Part shown: positions 9,235 to 18,275 of the stretch, one piece after another | Layout of the letters: the number at the start of each line of letters is the position of its first letter | How positions within the stretch are numbered: the stretch's first letter is position 1 | DNA from: Silanimonas sp965368785 | Lineage (GTDB): Bacteria; Pseudomonadota; Gammaproteobacteria; Xanthomonadales; Xanthomonadaceae | Reading direction: 5' to 3' | DNA: 64,000 bases | Assembly (NCBI GenBank): GCA_965368785.1 | Contig: CBDUOG010000004.1 | Span: 1-64,000 of the forward strand | The notes under the pieces: generated by a model | The model's database searches: none | What the model saw: only the letters and a program-made list of their open reading frames with translations | Told to the model about the DNA's origin: nothing | Position numbers and translations under genes: made by a program

Positions 9235-10238
9235 TAGTTCACCCTCGTTTGTGTTTTGCTCATTGAGCGCCAGTTTGCCAGCAGTCCAGACAAAATCAAA
9301 TCATGTCTGAGCGGTACAGGCAACTGTGCGCGCAAAAGGTTGATCTCGTCAAACCATTGCGCCATTGCCGGAATTTCTGCCTGACTCTTTAACGCCTCGC
9401 CGGCCACGCCTTCGGTTAAGCGCGATTTTATCGTCAGGCTAACCAGATCAGCGGCAAATCGCAGCCTTTGCGCGGTCTGCTCATCGCCCAGCCAAACCTT
9501 GGCGACTTCACTTCCGGCTAGCTTGCCTGAAGCCAATTGGTCCATATCCTTTCGCACCTGCTTCAATGTGCTGAGCCCATCGTTACTGATTAAATCAAAG
9601 GCCAAACCCGGATTACCCCGCGCCGCGACCAATGCTTCATTCGCCTGTGCCTGTGGAACTTTTAGGCCCAGTAACCAATCCAGCGACTCTTCATTGCCCG
9701 GCAGGCGAACGGCCACCTTCTGACAACGGCTGCGAATGGTTGCCGGCAACTTACCCGGCTCATCACTAACCAAAATAATAAAACGGGCCTCAGAGGGTTC
9801 TTCCAGCGTTTTTAATAGTGCGTTGGCCGCTGCCGTATTCATCGCCTCAGCCGGCTCAATAATTGCTATCTGCGCACCCAATTGCTGCGTGGTCATCGAG
9901 AACGTGCGCGAAAGATCACGGATCTGATCGACCACAATCATCGAGCTCAGCTTGCCCGTTCGCTCGTTCACCATAAAACTCAAATGAGAGAAATCCGGGT
10001 GACTGCCTGCGGCCATCCATTGGCACGACTTACATTGTCCGCACGCAAACTTCGCAGACGCCTTCGAGCACAACAGGCGTGTGGCCAACGCCAGAGCCAG
10101 GGCACGCTTTCCTAGCTGCGAGTCACCGTGAATTAAAAGCGCATGGGCCAGACGTGATTGTTCGTATGCAGTAATCTGCGCCTGCAAGATGCGCTGCAAC
10201 CAGGGTTGCTCCAGCTTAATCATCTTTGTCGTAACCAT
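9234..10238 (-). CDS. holB: DNA polymerase III delta-prime subunit
   Basis: 334 residues. Clamp-loader subunit of the replisome. Visible are a degenerate P-loop region (HGDSQLGKRALA), the zinc cysteines in CGQCKSCQWM, the DEP/LLKTLEEP segment and SRCQKV, all typical of delta-prime. A second start at 10223 (MIKLEQPWL) overlaps the tmk stop as ATGA and may be the true one; neither start has a strong ribosome-binding site. Couples tightly to tmk upstream and pilZ downstream. Confidence 0.95.
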   Translation of the reverse strand: MVTTKMIKLEQPWLQRILQAQITAYEQSRLAHALLIHGDSQLGKRALALALATRLLCSKASAKFACGQCKSCQWMAAGSHPDFSHLSFMVNERTGKLSSMIVVDQIRDLSRTFSMTTQQLGAQIAIIEPAEAMNTAAANALLKTLEEPSEARFIILVSDEPGKLPATIRSRCQKVAVRLPGNEESLDWLLGLKVPQAQANEALVAARGNPGLAFDLISNDGLSTLKQVRKDMDQLASGKLAGSEVAKVWLGDEQTAQRLRFAADLVSLTIKSRLTEGVAGEALKSQAEIPAMAQWFDEINLLRAQLPVPLRHDLILSGLLANWRSMSKTQTRVN

Positions 10239-10843
10239 TGGTGCAGCGCGCTGGTTACATCGTCTGCAACCCGCTGTGCATCCTGAGTCGCATCAATAAG
10301 CACAATCCGATCCGGCTCGTGTGCGGCGCGCTGTCGATAGACTGAACGGACTCGCTCAAAAAATTCAGCCTGTTCCTGCTCAATTCGATCCAACTCAACT
10401 CCGCGACTGCGCGCGCGCGCCAAGCCCGTATCTACATCGACGTCTAAATAAAAAGTCAGATCCGGCCGGATACCTGCAAACTGTCGCTCCATCTCAGCAA
10501 CCAAGCCCATTTCCACACCACGCCCGCCGCCTTGATAAGCAAAGCTGGCATCGGTAAACCGGTCGGATATGACACAGGCGCCACGGGTCAGCGCCGGCTT
10601 TATCAACTCGCTAACGAGCTGCTGACGCGATGCAAACATTAAAAGCAGCTCCGTTTTTGCATTCAAACTAAACTGCGGATCCAACAAGAGTTTTCTGATC
10701 GACTCACCGACGGTTGTACCACCCGGCTCGCGGGTTTGCACTACTTCGAAACCCAGCGCTTCGAGTAAATTACGAATCGCGACAGCCACCGTGGACTTAC
10801 CGGCACCCTCACCACCCTCAATGCTGATAAATATCCCGCTCAC
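10220..10843 (-). CDS. tmk: Thymidylate kinase
   Basis: 207 residues. Phosphorylates dTMP to dTDP for DNA synthesis. P-loop GGEGAGKST at residues 10-18, the DR-type motif TREPGGT (about 38-44), the dTMP-site SDRFTDASFAYQGGGRG and a lid region with RARSRG. Overlaps mltG upstream by 4 bp and holB downstream, so all three should be translated together. Confidence 0.97.
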   Translation of the reverse strand: MSGIFISIEGGEGAGKSTVAVAIRNLLEALGFEVVQTREPGGTTVGESIRKLLLDPQFSLNAKTELLLMFASRQQLVSELIKPALTRGACVISDRFTDASFAYQGGGRGVEMGLVAEMERQFAGIRPDLTFYLDVDVDTGLARARSRGVELDRIEQEQAEFFERVRSVYRQRAAHEPDRIVLIDATQDAQRVADDVTSALHQWLRQR

Positions 10844-11874
10844 TTCGCTCTGCGCCTTTTCTGATACACATCTACCGCCGCATTATGCTCACGCAAAGTG
10901 GCTGAAAACACATGGCTACCATCGCCGCGTGCAACGAAAAACAATTCGTCACCATCCGCCGGATTGGCCGCCGCCATTAATGCAGCTCTGCCCGGCATTG
11001 CGATTGGCCCGGGTGGCAACCCGAAGCGTGTATAGGTGTTGTATGGCGTATCTGTGAGTAAGTCTTTCTTGCGTATATTCCCCTTATAGGCATCACCCAT
11101 ACCGTAAATTACGGTGGGGTCGGTCTGAAGCTTCATGCCCAGCTCCAGACGCCGACTGAATACACCGGCGATCATCGGTCGCTCATCAGGCTGACCGGTT
11201 TCCCGTTCGATAATGGAAGCCAGCGTCAGCAGTTCCTCGGGCGACTCGATCGGAATACCCTCGCGCCGACTGTTCCAGGCCGTCTCCAGGGCTGCGTCCA
11301 TGGATAACATCGCACGCTTGAGCAGATCTAAGTCCGTCGTTCCACCGGTGAAGTGATAGGTCTCCGGTAAAAAACGGCCTTCCGGATGTACGCCATCGCG
11401 ACCCAATGCGGTCATCACTTGTGCGTCGCTCATATCGTCAATCTGGTGGACTAATTCAGTATTGGCACGCAGTGCGGCACGCAGTTGAATATAACTCCAG
11501 CCTTCTACAAGAGTGAATTTGTATTGAATTACCTTTCCTTCGTGCAGCTTCAGTAGCAAAAGCCGCGGAGTTAGTCCGTTACCAATCGTGTAGTCCCCTA
11601 CTTGCAGTTTCGAACTGACTCCCATCTCCCGCGCCAGCAGCTTCCACTCAAGATCGTGACCCTGGGCAACGCCCAGAGTGCGCAGCTCAGCCAGAACGTG
11701 GCTGAACGCATCACCACTGCGCACCGAAAGCACGCGCTCCGACTCGGCAATCGCAATGGGTGCGTCGGCGAACTGCTGATAGCGATGATACAAATAAGCG
11801 CTGCTCAATAACGCCGCCAACAGCGTCAGCCATATCAGCCATTGCGATCCTGATTTTTTCTTTCTCTTTGCCAA
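10840..11874 (-). CDS. mltG: Endolytic peptidoglycan transglycosylase MltG
   Basis: 344 residues. A basic N-terminal tail (MAKRKKKSG) and one membrane anchor (about 12-30) precede a LysM-like region and the YceG catalytic domain. The catalytic Glu lies in TLASIIERETGQPDE (about 217-231), followed by VFSRRL and KLQTDPTVIYGMG. MltG cuts nascent glycan strands in the inner membrane and may set their length. Position between pabC and tmk is standard for gammaproteobacteria. Confidence 0.96.
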   Translation of the reverse strand: MAKRKKKSGSQWLIWLTLLAALLSSAYLYHRYQQFADAPIAIAESERVLSVRSGDAFSHVLAELRTLGVAQGHDLEWKLLAREMGVSSKLQVGDYTIGNGLTPRLLLLKLHEGKVIQYKFTLVEGWSYIQLRAALRANTELVHQIDDMSDAQVMTALGRDGVHPEGRFLPETYHFTGGTTDLDLLKRAMLSMDAALETAWNSRREGIPIESPEELLTLASIIERETGQPDERPMIAGVFSRRLELGMKLQTDPTVIYGMGDAYKGNIRKKDLLTDTPYNTYTRFGLPPGPIAMPGRAALMAAANPADGDELFFVARGDGSHVFSATLREHNAAVDVYQKRRRAK

Positions 11875-11882
11875 GACAACCT

Positions 11883-12692
11883 CTACTTCGAAAACATCGG
11901 ATTTGCCGATTCAAACTGAGCAATCAATTTATCCAACAACGGCGAACTCTGAAAGCGAGTATCGGCGATTCGTGCAACCGGCAGGATACCCCGCGCAGCG
12001 TTACAAAGAAAAACAGATCGACTGCCCAATAGCTCGGAAACCGCTACTGACGCACATTCAGCGATCAGTGATTGATCCAATAACCATCCACGGCACACAC
12101 CGGCAATACCGGCCCCCACAATCCGCGGCGTATACCAGCGACCCTGTTGTTCAAAAACCACGTTGGCTGCTGTTGCGCAAACAACTGAACCGGAATGGTC
12201 ACGGCAGATGCCTTCGTCGGCGGCCTGCCGCTGAACTTCCTGGCGCAACAGCACCTGTTCTAAGCGATTTAAGTGTTTGATTCCGGCTAAAGCCGGAACA
12301 TGGCCAAGAAATTGTTTGCACACAACCAGATTCAGTGGCGCAGGCTGTCTGGGCGGCACCGGGTATAAGGCAAGGACCCAAACGCTCGGAGCATTCGGAT
12401 CACTGCTGTATCCTCGGGTCGATCCGCCCCGGATCAGACTCAGCTTCAGCAGACCTTGCTCTATTCCGTGCACCATGTGCGCCAATTCAGACTTAATGGC
12501 TATCAGATGATCGGCGTTAATCTGCAGCCGTTCAGCACCCTGTTGAAGACGCGCTAAATGCGCCGGCAACCAGGGGATTTCTCCCCGGTACACGCGCATC
12601 GTTTCAAATAATCCATCGCCATAGGCGAGACCCCGGTTGGCAGGATCAATCTGATCAACGCGCTGATCGCCAAGAAAAATTCGTGTGGTCAT
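11883..12692 (-). CDS. pabC: 4-amino-4-deoxychorismate lyase
   Basis: 269 residues, fold type IV PLP enzyme. Converts aminodeoxychorismate to p-aminobenzoate and pyruvate for folate synthesis. NRGLAYGDGLFETMRV at the N-terminus, Lys139 in GIKHLNRLEQ as the PLP Schiff base, and a C-terminal SVFLCNAARGILPV stretch fit the family. The start overlaps the pabB stop by 4 bp, so the product is likely made in step with PabB, its substrate supplier. Confidence 0.93.
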   Translation of the reverse strand: MTTRIFLGDQRVDQIDPANRGLAYGDGLFETMRVYRGEIPWLPAHLARLQQGAERLQINADHLIAIKSELAHMVHGIEQGLLKLSLIRGGSTRGYSSDPNAPSVWVLALYPVPPRQPAPLNLVVCKQFLGHVPALAGIKHLNRLEQVLLRQEVQRQAADEGICRDHSGSVVCATAANVVFEQQGRWYTPRIVGAGIAGVCRGWLLDQSLIAECASVAVSELLGSRSVFLCNAARGILPVARIADTRFQSSPLLDKLIAQFESANPMFSK

Positions 12693-14044
12693 TGCATGAC
12701 TCCAATCGCACGCAACAAACCTTTCGCCTTGGCTCGCGTCTCTTGCAACTCAAGTTCCGGTACGGAATCAATAACAATACCGGCACCCGCGCGAAACTCC
12801 AGTTTCCTGCCCTGCACACAAAAACTACGAATCAGAATATTCAGATCTAAATCGCCGTCACTATTGATATAGCCCATCGCTCCGGTATACGCCTTTCTGG
12901 GCTCGTCTTCGAGTTCGGCAATGATCTGCATACACCGATGTTTCGGGCAGCCGGTAATCGTGCCTCCGGGAAAAGTCGCAGCGATCGCCTGACCGGGAGT
13001 AATCTCGTCGCGCAGTTCAGCAGTCACATTCGAAACAATATGATGCACGTGGGCGTACGATTCAATACTCATCAGCTCATCAACGTGCACGCTGCCAGCC
13101 TTGGCCACACGACCCAGATCATTGCGCTCCAAATCGATCAACATAACGTGCTCTGCACGTTCCTTAACATGACCGATCAACTCGCTAATACGCGCTTGCT
13201 CATCGTCACCCGGAACGCGAGGTCGCGTGCCGGCAATCGGCCGGGTGTCGATGCGGCGACCGCGAACCGAAATTAAACGCTCCGGCGAAGAGCTACACAC
13301 GGAGTAGTGCGCCTGAGTGAATAATCCGGAAAACGGTGCCGGATTCGCCGTTCGCAAGGCCTGATAAAGCGCGAAGGCATCAAAATCGCCCTTTAATTGA
13401 GCGCTCCACAGCCGCGATAAATTGACTTGAAATACATCGCCGGCACCTAAGTAATCCAGTATCTGATTGACGCCATCTGTAAATTGATCCGCGGGCGCCT
13501 CGGTCAACTGATCGACCTGCGCCGCTGGCCAGACTTGCTCGGTTTGGGTCTGCAGCGACTGCACGTCCTGGGCAATCGAATCGAGCAGGTCGGCATGCCC
13601 CTGTTCGGCGATGGCCAAAGTCTCGCCGGAAACGCGGTCAACCAATATCGCTGCCGGGCTTCGAAACGCAAAGGCTATGGGAAAGTCGGGATCGGTTTTC
13701 AAGCGTAAGCTGGGTTCGATCTGCGCCGCTACTTCGTAACTGAGGAACATTCCCCAGCCTCCGCGAAACGGATAATGCTGGTCGTGCCAGGGCCGGCGCT
13801 GCTCTGCCCACTGCGTATCAAATGCGGACAAAAAACTGCCTTGGCATTCCACGCCCGATTCACGGCGGGTGATGCCGTCGCTACCGAGCTGCAAAGTCGG
13901 GCCATGATGCAGCAGAAGCATATTCCAGCGTGCACGCGGCGAGCCCTCCGCAATCGACTCAAGCAGCATCGGATACCGCTGCGCAAAGCGGCGCTGCAGG
14001 TAGAGCAAACACAGTCCTGCCGGCAGCGCGCGAATTAATGCCAT
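12689..14044 (-). CDS. pabB: Aminodeoxychorismate synthase component I (PabB)
   Basis: 451 residues, chorismate-binding enzyme. The C-terminal catalytic domain has CSSSPERLISV, the RPIAGTRPR motif (268-276), MLIDLERNDLGRVA, FPGGTITGCPKHR and FRAGAGIVIDSVPE. The neighbour pabC and the overall length match PabB. At the position of E. coli PabB Lys274 (PIKGT) this protein has Ala271, as in anthranilate synthase TrpE. The glutamine amidotransferase partner PabA is not in the window. I keep the PabB call on context, but the motif leaves anthranilate-synthase-like activity open. Confidence 0.88.
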   Translation of the reverse strand: MALIRALPAGLCLLYLQRRFAQRYPMLLESIAEGSPRARWNMLLLHHGPTLQLGSDGITRRESGVECQGSFLSAFDTQWAEQRRPWHDQHYPFRGGWGMFLSYEVAAQIEPSLRLKTDPDFPIAFAFRSPAAILVDRVSGETLAIAEQGHADLLDSIAQDVQSLQTQTEQVWPAAQVDQLTEAPADQFTDGVNQILDYLGAGDVFQVNLSRLWSAQLKGDFDAFALYQALRTANPAPFSGLFTQAHYSVCSSSPERLISVRGRRIDTRPIAGTRPRVPGDDEQARISELIGHVKERAEHVMLIDLERNDLGRVAKAGSVHVDELMSIESYAHVHHIVSNVTAELRDEITPGQAIAATFPGGTITGCPKHRCMQIIAELEDEPRKAYTGAMGYINSDGDLDLNILIRSFCVQGRKLEFRAGAGIVIDSVPELELQETRAKAKGLLRAIGVMQ

Positions 14045-14057
14045 ATTAGAAAATTAC

Positions 14058-15296
14058 TCAGACCTTCCTGAATACCAGTGAGGCATTAGTACCACCGAAA
14101 CCAAAACCATTGGACAGTGTGATATTCAGCTTCGCATCGCGCGCGGTGTTCGGTACATAGTCCAAATCACAGCCCTCACTGGCCTCGGCCAGATTAATTG
14201 TCGGCGGCACAAAGTTATGGTGCATGCCCAGCAGGGTAAACACCGCTTCGACACCACCGGCCGCACCAAGCAAATGCCCAGTCATCGATTTGGTAGAACT
14301 GACCATCAACTTCGCGGCGTGTTCACCGAATGCGCGCTTAATCGCATGGGTTTCGGCCAAGTCGCCCAACGGGGTCGAAGTACCATGCGCATTTAAATAA
14401 TCGACGTCCGCCATCTGCGCGCCGGCATCTTCGACCGCGAGCCGCATACAGCGCGCCGGTCCTTCACCAGTCTCGCTCGGCGCGGTCATGTGATACGCAT
14501 CGGATGTTGATCCGAATCCAGCCAGCTCGGCATAAATTTTTGCACCGCGTTTTCTAGCGTGCTCATATTCTTCCAGAATCAGAACACCGGCACCGTCACC
14601 GATGACAAATCCGTCACGATCTTTGTCCCAGGGTCGGCTCGCAGCCTGAGGATCATCATTGCGCGTTGACAAGGCGCGCATTGAATTAAAACCAGCCACA
14701 GAAGTCGGCGTGCAGCCATGTTCAGTGCCACCGGCGACCATGACATCGGCATCGCCGTATTGAATCATGCGCATCGCCATACCAATACTGTGATTAGATG
14801 AGGCGCAGGCAGAAACGCAGGCAAAATTGGGTCCCTTGATTCCCTTGAGCAGGGTCAATTGACCAGTAATCATATTGATAATGGTGCTGGGCACGTAGAA
14901 CGGCGACACTTTGCGCGGGCCACCCTCATGCAAGTCGACCGCAGTGTCCTCGATTCCACGAATACCGCCGATACCTGATCCGATCAGGGCGCCGATACGC
15001 CCGGCATTGGATTCATCAATCTGCAACCCGGAGTCATCGATTGCCGCAAAAGCGGCGGCCAATCCGTAATGGATAAACGTCGCCATTTTCTTTACATCTT
15101 TGGGTGGCAGAAACGACTTTGGATCAAAGTCACGCACTTCGCCAGCAAACTTAGTGGTGTATTCGCTGGGGTCAAAATGACTAATGGGGCCAATGCCCGA
15201 CCGACCATTGCGCAGGCTATCAAGCACTGCAGCCAACGAGTTTCCGATCGGTGAGACGATACCCATACCGGTGATAACAACTCGACGCTTACTCAT
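14058..15296 (-). CDS. fabF: 3-oxoacyl-ACP synthase II (FabF)
   Basis: 412 residues. Condensing enzyme that elongates acyl-ACP with malonyl-ACP. Catalytic triad visible: Cys164 in ACVSACASSNHS, His in NAHGTSTPLGD (about 304), His in KSMTGHLLGAAGG (about 340), plus the glycine-rich GFGFGGTNAS end. Last fatty-acid gene of the cluster, separated from acpP by a 99-bp spacer that holds a terminator-like hairpin. Confidence 0.97.
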   Translation of the reverse strand: MSKRRVVITGMGIVSPIGNSLAAVLDSLRNGRSGIGPISHFDPSEYTTKFAGEVRDFDPKSFLPPKDVKKMATFIHYGLAAAFAAIDDSGLQIDESNAGRIGALIGSGIGGIRGIEDTAVDLHEGGPRKVSPFYVPSTIINMITGQLTLLKGIKGPNFACVSACASSNHSIGMAMRMIQYGDADVMVAGGTEHGCTPTSVAGFNSMRALSTRNDDPQAASRPWDKDRDGFVIGDGAGVLILEEYEHARKRGAKIYAELAGFGSTSDAYHMTAPSETGEGPARCMRLAVEDAGAQMADVDYLNAHGTSTPLGDLAETHAIKRAFGEHAAKLMVSSTKSMTGHLLGAAGGVEAVFTLLGMHHNFVPPTINLAEASEGCDLDYVPNTARDAKLNITLSNGFGFGGTNASLVFRKV

Positions 15297-15340
15297 ACGA
15301 TCTTCCCGAAAAGTGACAAATTTCGATTAAATCCCGCCAT

Positions 15341-15371
15341 AAAAACAGCAGGGGCCGCTCATGGCGGCCCC
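15341..15371 (-). terminator. Hairpin terminator or attenuator between acpP and fabF
   Basis: On the minus strand an 8-bp GC stem (ggggccgc / gcggcccc, loop of 5) is followed by tgctgttttt. It lies 25 bp after acpP and would end most acpP transcripts before fabF, a common way of giving acpP higher expression. Confidence 0.8.
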
Positions 15372-15395
15372 CCAGAATTAGCGAACCGCCAATAC

Positions 15396-15635
15396 TTAGG
15401 CTTTTACGTGCGCCTTAATATAATCAACTGCTTGCTGAACCGATGTGATCTTCTCAGCTTCTTCGTCCGGAATTTCACACTCAAACTCTTCTTCCAGAGC
15501 CATAACCAGCTCAACGGTGTCGAGCGAATCGGCACCCAAATCGTCAACGAACGATGCGCTTGTGGTCACTTCATCTTCTTTAACGCCGAGTTGTTCAACA
15601 ACGATTTTCTTTACGCGTTCTTCAATACTACTCAT
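15396..15635 (-). CDS. acpP: Acyl carrier protein
   Basis: 79 residues, acidic. The phosphopantetheine attachment serine is Ser37 in DDLGADSLDTVELVMALEEEFE. Carries growing acyl chains for FabH, FabF, FabG, FabI and for lipid A and phospholipid synthesis. A 122-bp leader separates it from fabG and contains an inverted repeat, so it probably has its own promoter as well as read-through. Confidence 0.98.
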   Translation of the reverse strand: MSSIEERVKKIVVEQLGVKEDEVTTSASFVDDLGADSLDTVELVMALEEEFECEIPDEEAEKITSVQQAVDYIKAHVKA

Positions 15636-15677
15636 GGATTTGGATTCCTCCCGATTACCGGATTAGGCGCTACAGAT

Positions 15678-15742
15678 TAGGGTGAGACCGAGCAGCGCCG
15701 CGCGCCGATATCACCTTAGGGGGCTAATTCTAGCTCACCCTA
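15678..15742. promoter_or_regulatory. Inverted repeat in the acpP upstream region
   Basis: Nine-base perfect inverted repeat tagggtgag (15678-15686) and ctcacccta (15734-15742), 47 bp apart, in the spacer between fabG and acpP. It may be a leader stem or an operator; nothing else in the spacer decides which. Confidence 0.4.
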
Positions 15743-15757
15743 GGCCCTAATGGGCAT

Positions 15758-16507
15758 TTATGGCATATACATTCCGCCGTTGACGTGGATCGTCTCGCCG
15801 GTGATGTAGCTGGCAGAGGGCCCTGCCAGAAAGGCGACAGCATCGGCGATGTCCTGCGGGACGCCCAGTCGACCCAGAGCAATCTGCCCCATCATTGCCT
15901 GTTTGGCGTCATCGGGCAGATCTTTGGTCATATCGGTTTCAATGAAACCAGGGGCCACAACATTGACCGTCACACCGCGCGAACCGATCTCTTTGGCCAG
16001 CGATTTACTGAACGCAATGATTCCGGCTTTGGCCGCAGCATAGTTGGATTGGCCGGCATTGCCGGTAACGCCAATGACCGACGCAATATTAATGATCCGG
16101 CCCTTTCGTGCTTTCATCATCGTGCGCATGACCGCTTTGGAGCTGCGGTAAACCGACGTCAGATTGGTGTCTAAAATGGCCTGCCAATCTTCGTCTTTCA
16201 TGCGCATCAGCAAATTGTCGCGAGTAATACCGGCGTTGTTGACCAAAATACTTAAACCGCCGAATTCCTTGCTAATGCCATCAATCAGCGCTTCAATTGC
16301 GCCCGCCTCGTTGACATTTAGTACGCGGCCTTCGCCACCCAGAGCCTTCATCCGCTCGCTGATCGCGTTTGCGCCGCTCTCGCTGGTTGCTGTGCCGATG
16401 ACTTTGGCGCCGCGAGCAGCGAGGGTGTCAGCAATTGCCGCGCCAATTCCGCGGCTGGCACCGGTCACCAAGGCAATTTCACCGACTAAATTTTTATCCT
16501 GGCTCAT
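15758..16507 (-). CDS. fabG: 3-oxoacyl-ACP reductase FabG
   Basis: Short-chain dehydrogenase, NADPH-dependent reduction of 3-ketoacyl-ACP. The start at 16507 (MSQDKNLVG) gives 249 residues and an ATGA overlap with the fabD stop at 16504; an ATG four codons upstream is less likely. TGASRGIG cofactor loop at 15-22, NNAG near 90, catalytic Ser143, Tyr156 and Lys160 (SNYAAAKAG). Coupled to fabD upstream. Confidence 0.97.
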   Translation of the reverse strand: MSQDKNLVGEIALVTGASRGIGAAIADTLAARGAKVIGTATSESGANAISERMKALGGEGRVLNVNEAGAIEALIDGISKEFGGLSILVNNAGITRDNLLMRMKDEDWQAILDTNLTSVYRSSKAVMRTMMKARKGRIINIASVIGVTGNAGQSNYAAAKAGIIAFSKSLAKEIGSRGVTVNVVAPGFIETDMTKDLPDDAKQAMMGQIALGRLGVPQDIADAVAFLAGPSASYITGETIHVNGGMYMP

Positions 16508-17448
16508 ACGGTTCCCCATTCTGAAAGTACGCTTTCGAAGTCACTCAGCGTGCCGAGTGGTTTGGACTCCAAACTCTTATCAATACGCTTGCTCAGGCCG
16601 GCCAAAACCTTACCCGGACCACATTCGGCAATGCGCTGACAGCCGGCAGCAGCCAAGGTCTGCACGCAGGCGGTCCATTGCACCGGCTCGGATAATTGAC
16701 GAACCAATGCCTGCTGGATTGACGCTACATCACCACGAACTTGCGCATCGACATTGTGGACGACTTTCAACTTCGGGGCGTTCCAACTCAGGGACTGCAT
16801 AAAGCGGCCCAACTCTAGCGCAGCGTCTTTCATCAATGGCGTATGCGAAGGTACCGAAACCGCTAACTTAATGACCTTGCGAATACCGGCTTCGTTCAGC
16901 GCAGCAATTGCCGCATCGACCGCGGTAATTTCGCCACCAATGACGATCTGACCCGGAGAATTAAAGTTGGCCGGCACCACGATTCCAGACGCGCTGACCG
17001 ACGCGCATATTTGCGTCACCAAATCATCATCGGCGCCTAATACGGCGGCCATGCCGCCGGTACCTTCGGGCACAGCCGCTTGCATTAAACGGCCCCGCTC
17101 ACGAACTAACTTGGCCGCGTCGTGCAAAGAAATCGCGTCCGCGGCCACCAGCGCGGCGTATTCGCCGAGGCTGTGCCCCGCAATCACCTCGGGGCGAGCG
17201 CCGCCCTGAGCTAACCACAGGCGCCAGACAGCGACTCCAGCGGCCAGCAACGCGGGCTGGGTGAATTCGGTTTGATTTAGCTGGGCTTCCGGGCCTTGCT
17301 GCGACAGCGCCCACAAATCAACGCCGGCACCCGCGGATGCCTCGTCAAAGCATTCCTGAATCAGCGCGTGCCGCTCAGCCAGATCAGCCAGCATGCCAAC
17401 GCTCTGGGAGCCCTGCCCGGGAAATACCAATGAAAGTGTCTGTGTCAT
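16504..17448 (-). CDS. fabD: Malonyl-CoA:ACP transacylase
   Basis: 314 residues. Loads malonate onto ACP. FPGQGSQSVGML at the N-terminus, nucleophile Ser93 in AGHSLGEYAALV, and His in VSVPSHTPLM (about 202). Coupled by 4 bp to fabG. A kinase-like gene lies between it and fabH, which is unusual. Confidence 0.97.
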   Translation of the reverse strand: MTQTLSLVFPGQGSQSVGMLADLAERHALIQECFDEASAGAGVDLWALSQQGPEAQLNQTEFTQPALLAAGVAVWRLWLAQGGARPEVIAGHSLGEYAALVAADAISLHDAAKLVRERGRLMQAAVPEGTGGMAAVLGADDDLVTQICASVSASGIVVPANFNSPGQIVIGGEITAVDAAIAALNEAGIRKVIKLAVSVPSHTPLMKDAALELGRFMQSLSWNAPKLKVVHNVDAQVRGDVASIQQALVRQLSEPVQWTACVQTLAAAGCQRIAECGPGKVLAGLSKRIDKSLESKPLGTLSDFESVLSEWGTV

Positions 17449-17551
17449 TCGCTAAATTCTTTCGCAAAGGCGCGCATCATAAGGGATCATTGTAAAACCT
17501 GTCTGTACTGTAGCGTACGGACAAGGCGTTAACTTGCAATAAAATGCGCGC

Positions 17552-18268
17552 TCACCGCCCCTGGGATGTCGCGAAGAACTCATGCAGTGCGCGCATCATG
17601 GCTTTGAGTTCGCGCCCGAAAAACAGGTCTAGCTTGCGCAAACGCAATAAAGCGCGTGCGTTAACTTCAAAAACGCGCCGCACCGTTTCTGACTCACTTC
17701 GCAAATGGGCCGCCAGCGCAGCGGTATACCGCTCAGAACTAATGACAAAACGCGCTGTCGAGTACACATAAAACAATAGGTCGCGAGCTTGCGCATCCGC
17801 CAAACTCATTACCGTGCGCGGATCCTGGTCTAAGTCGATAAATCCAACGTGCCCGTCGCTGTAAGTAAGATTCCGCGAAAAGCCCTGATTCAACCACACG
17901 CCAGCTTGGTGAGCTCGCAATAGCTCGACAAAGCCTGCGGCAATGACGCTTAGCCGGTCTTCATCGCCTTGGGCGTTGCGGCATGCCCCGGCCAGAGTCA
18001 TGCCCATATCCGATAAGACCAGGCAATTTGGCTCGCTGTGTAGAATCTCAGGGACTCGAAGCTTCGCCGCAGCTAATCTGGCGATCATTGATTGCTCAGT
18101 CCGCCATGCCTGCTCTGCAGTTTGCGGGACGCAGGGCAGCAATGCCGGCGCGCCGAGCCAATTAACAATCGTCGAAAATAACTTTAGACGAAGGTGACGA
18201 CCTTCATCGGCATAGCGTTTACGCCACGCCGCCCGGCCATTCATCTCTACGCGTTCAATCCGGCTCAT
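17552..18268 (-). CDS. Kinase-fold protein with altered catalytic loop, function unknown
   Basis: 238 residues with the outline of a small RIO/KdkA-type kinase. RAAWRKRYA (about 12-20) resembles the ATP-lysine strand, LVLSDMGMTLA (84-94) the hinge, and GFIDLDQDP (142-150) the metal-binding Asp loop (Asp145). In the catalytic loop HQAGVWLNQGFSRNLTY the Asn133 is kept but the position of the catalytic Asp, five residues earlier, is Gln128. It could be a pseudokinase or a divergent enzyme; I cannot name a substrate. It sits between fabH (7 bp upstream) and fabD (103 bp downstream), so it is probably transcribed with the fatty-acid genes. Confidence 0.72.
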   Translation of the reverse strand: MSRIERVEMNGRAAWRKRYADEGRHLRLKLFSTIVNWLGAPALLPCVPQTAEQAWRTEQSMIARLAAAKLRVPEILHSEPNCLVLSDMGMTLAGACRNAQGDEDRLSVIAAGFVELLRAHQAGVWLNQGFSRNLTYSDGHVGFIDLDQDPRTVMSLADAQARDLLFYVYSTARFVISSERYTAALAAHLRSESETVRRVFEVNARALLRLRKLDLFFGRELKAMMRALHEFFATSQGR

Positions 18269-18275
18269 GCCCCGA

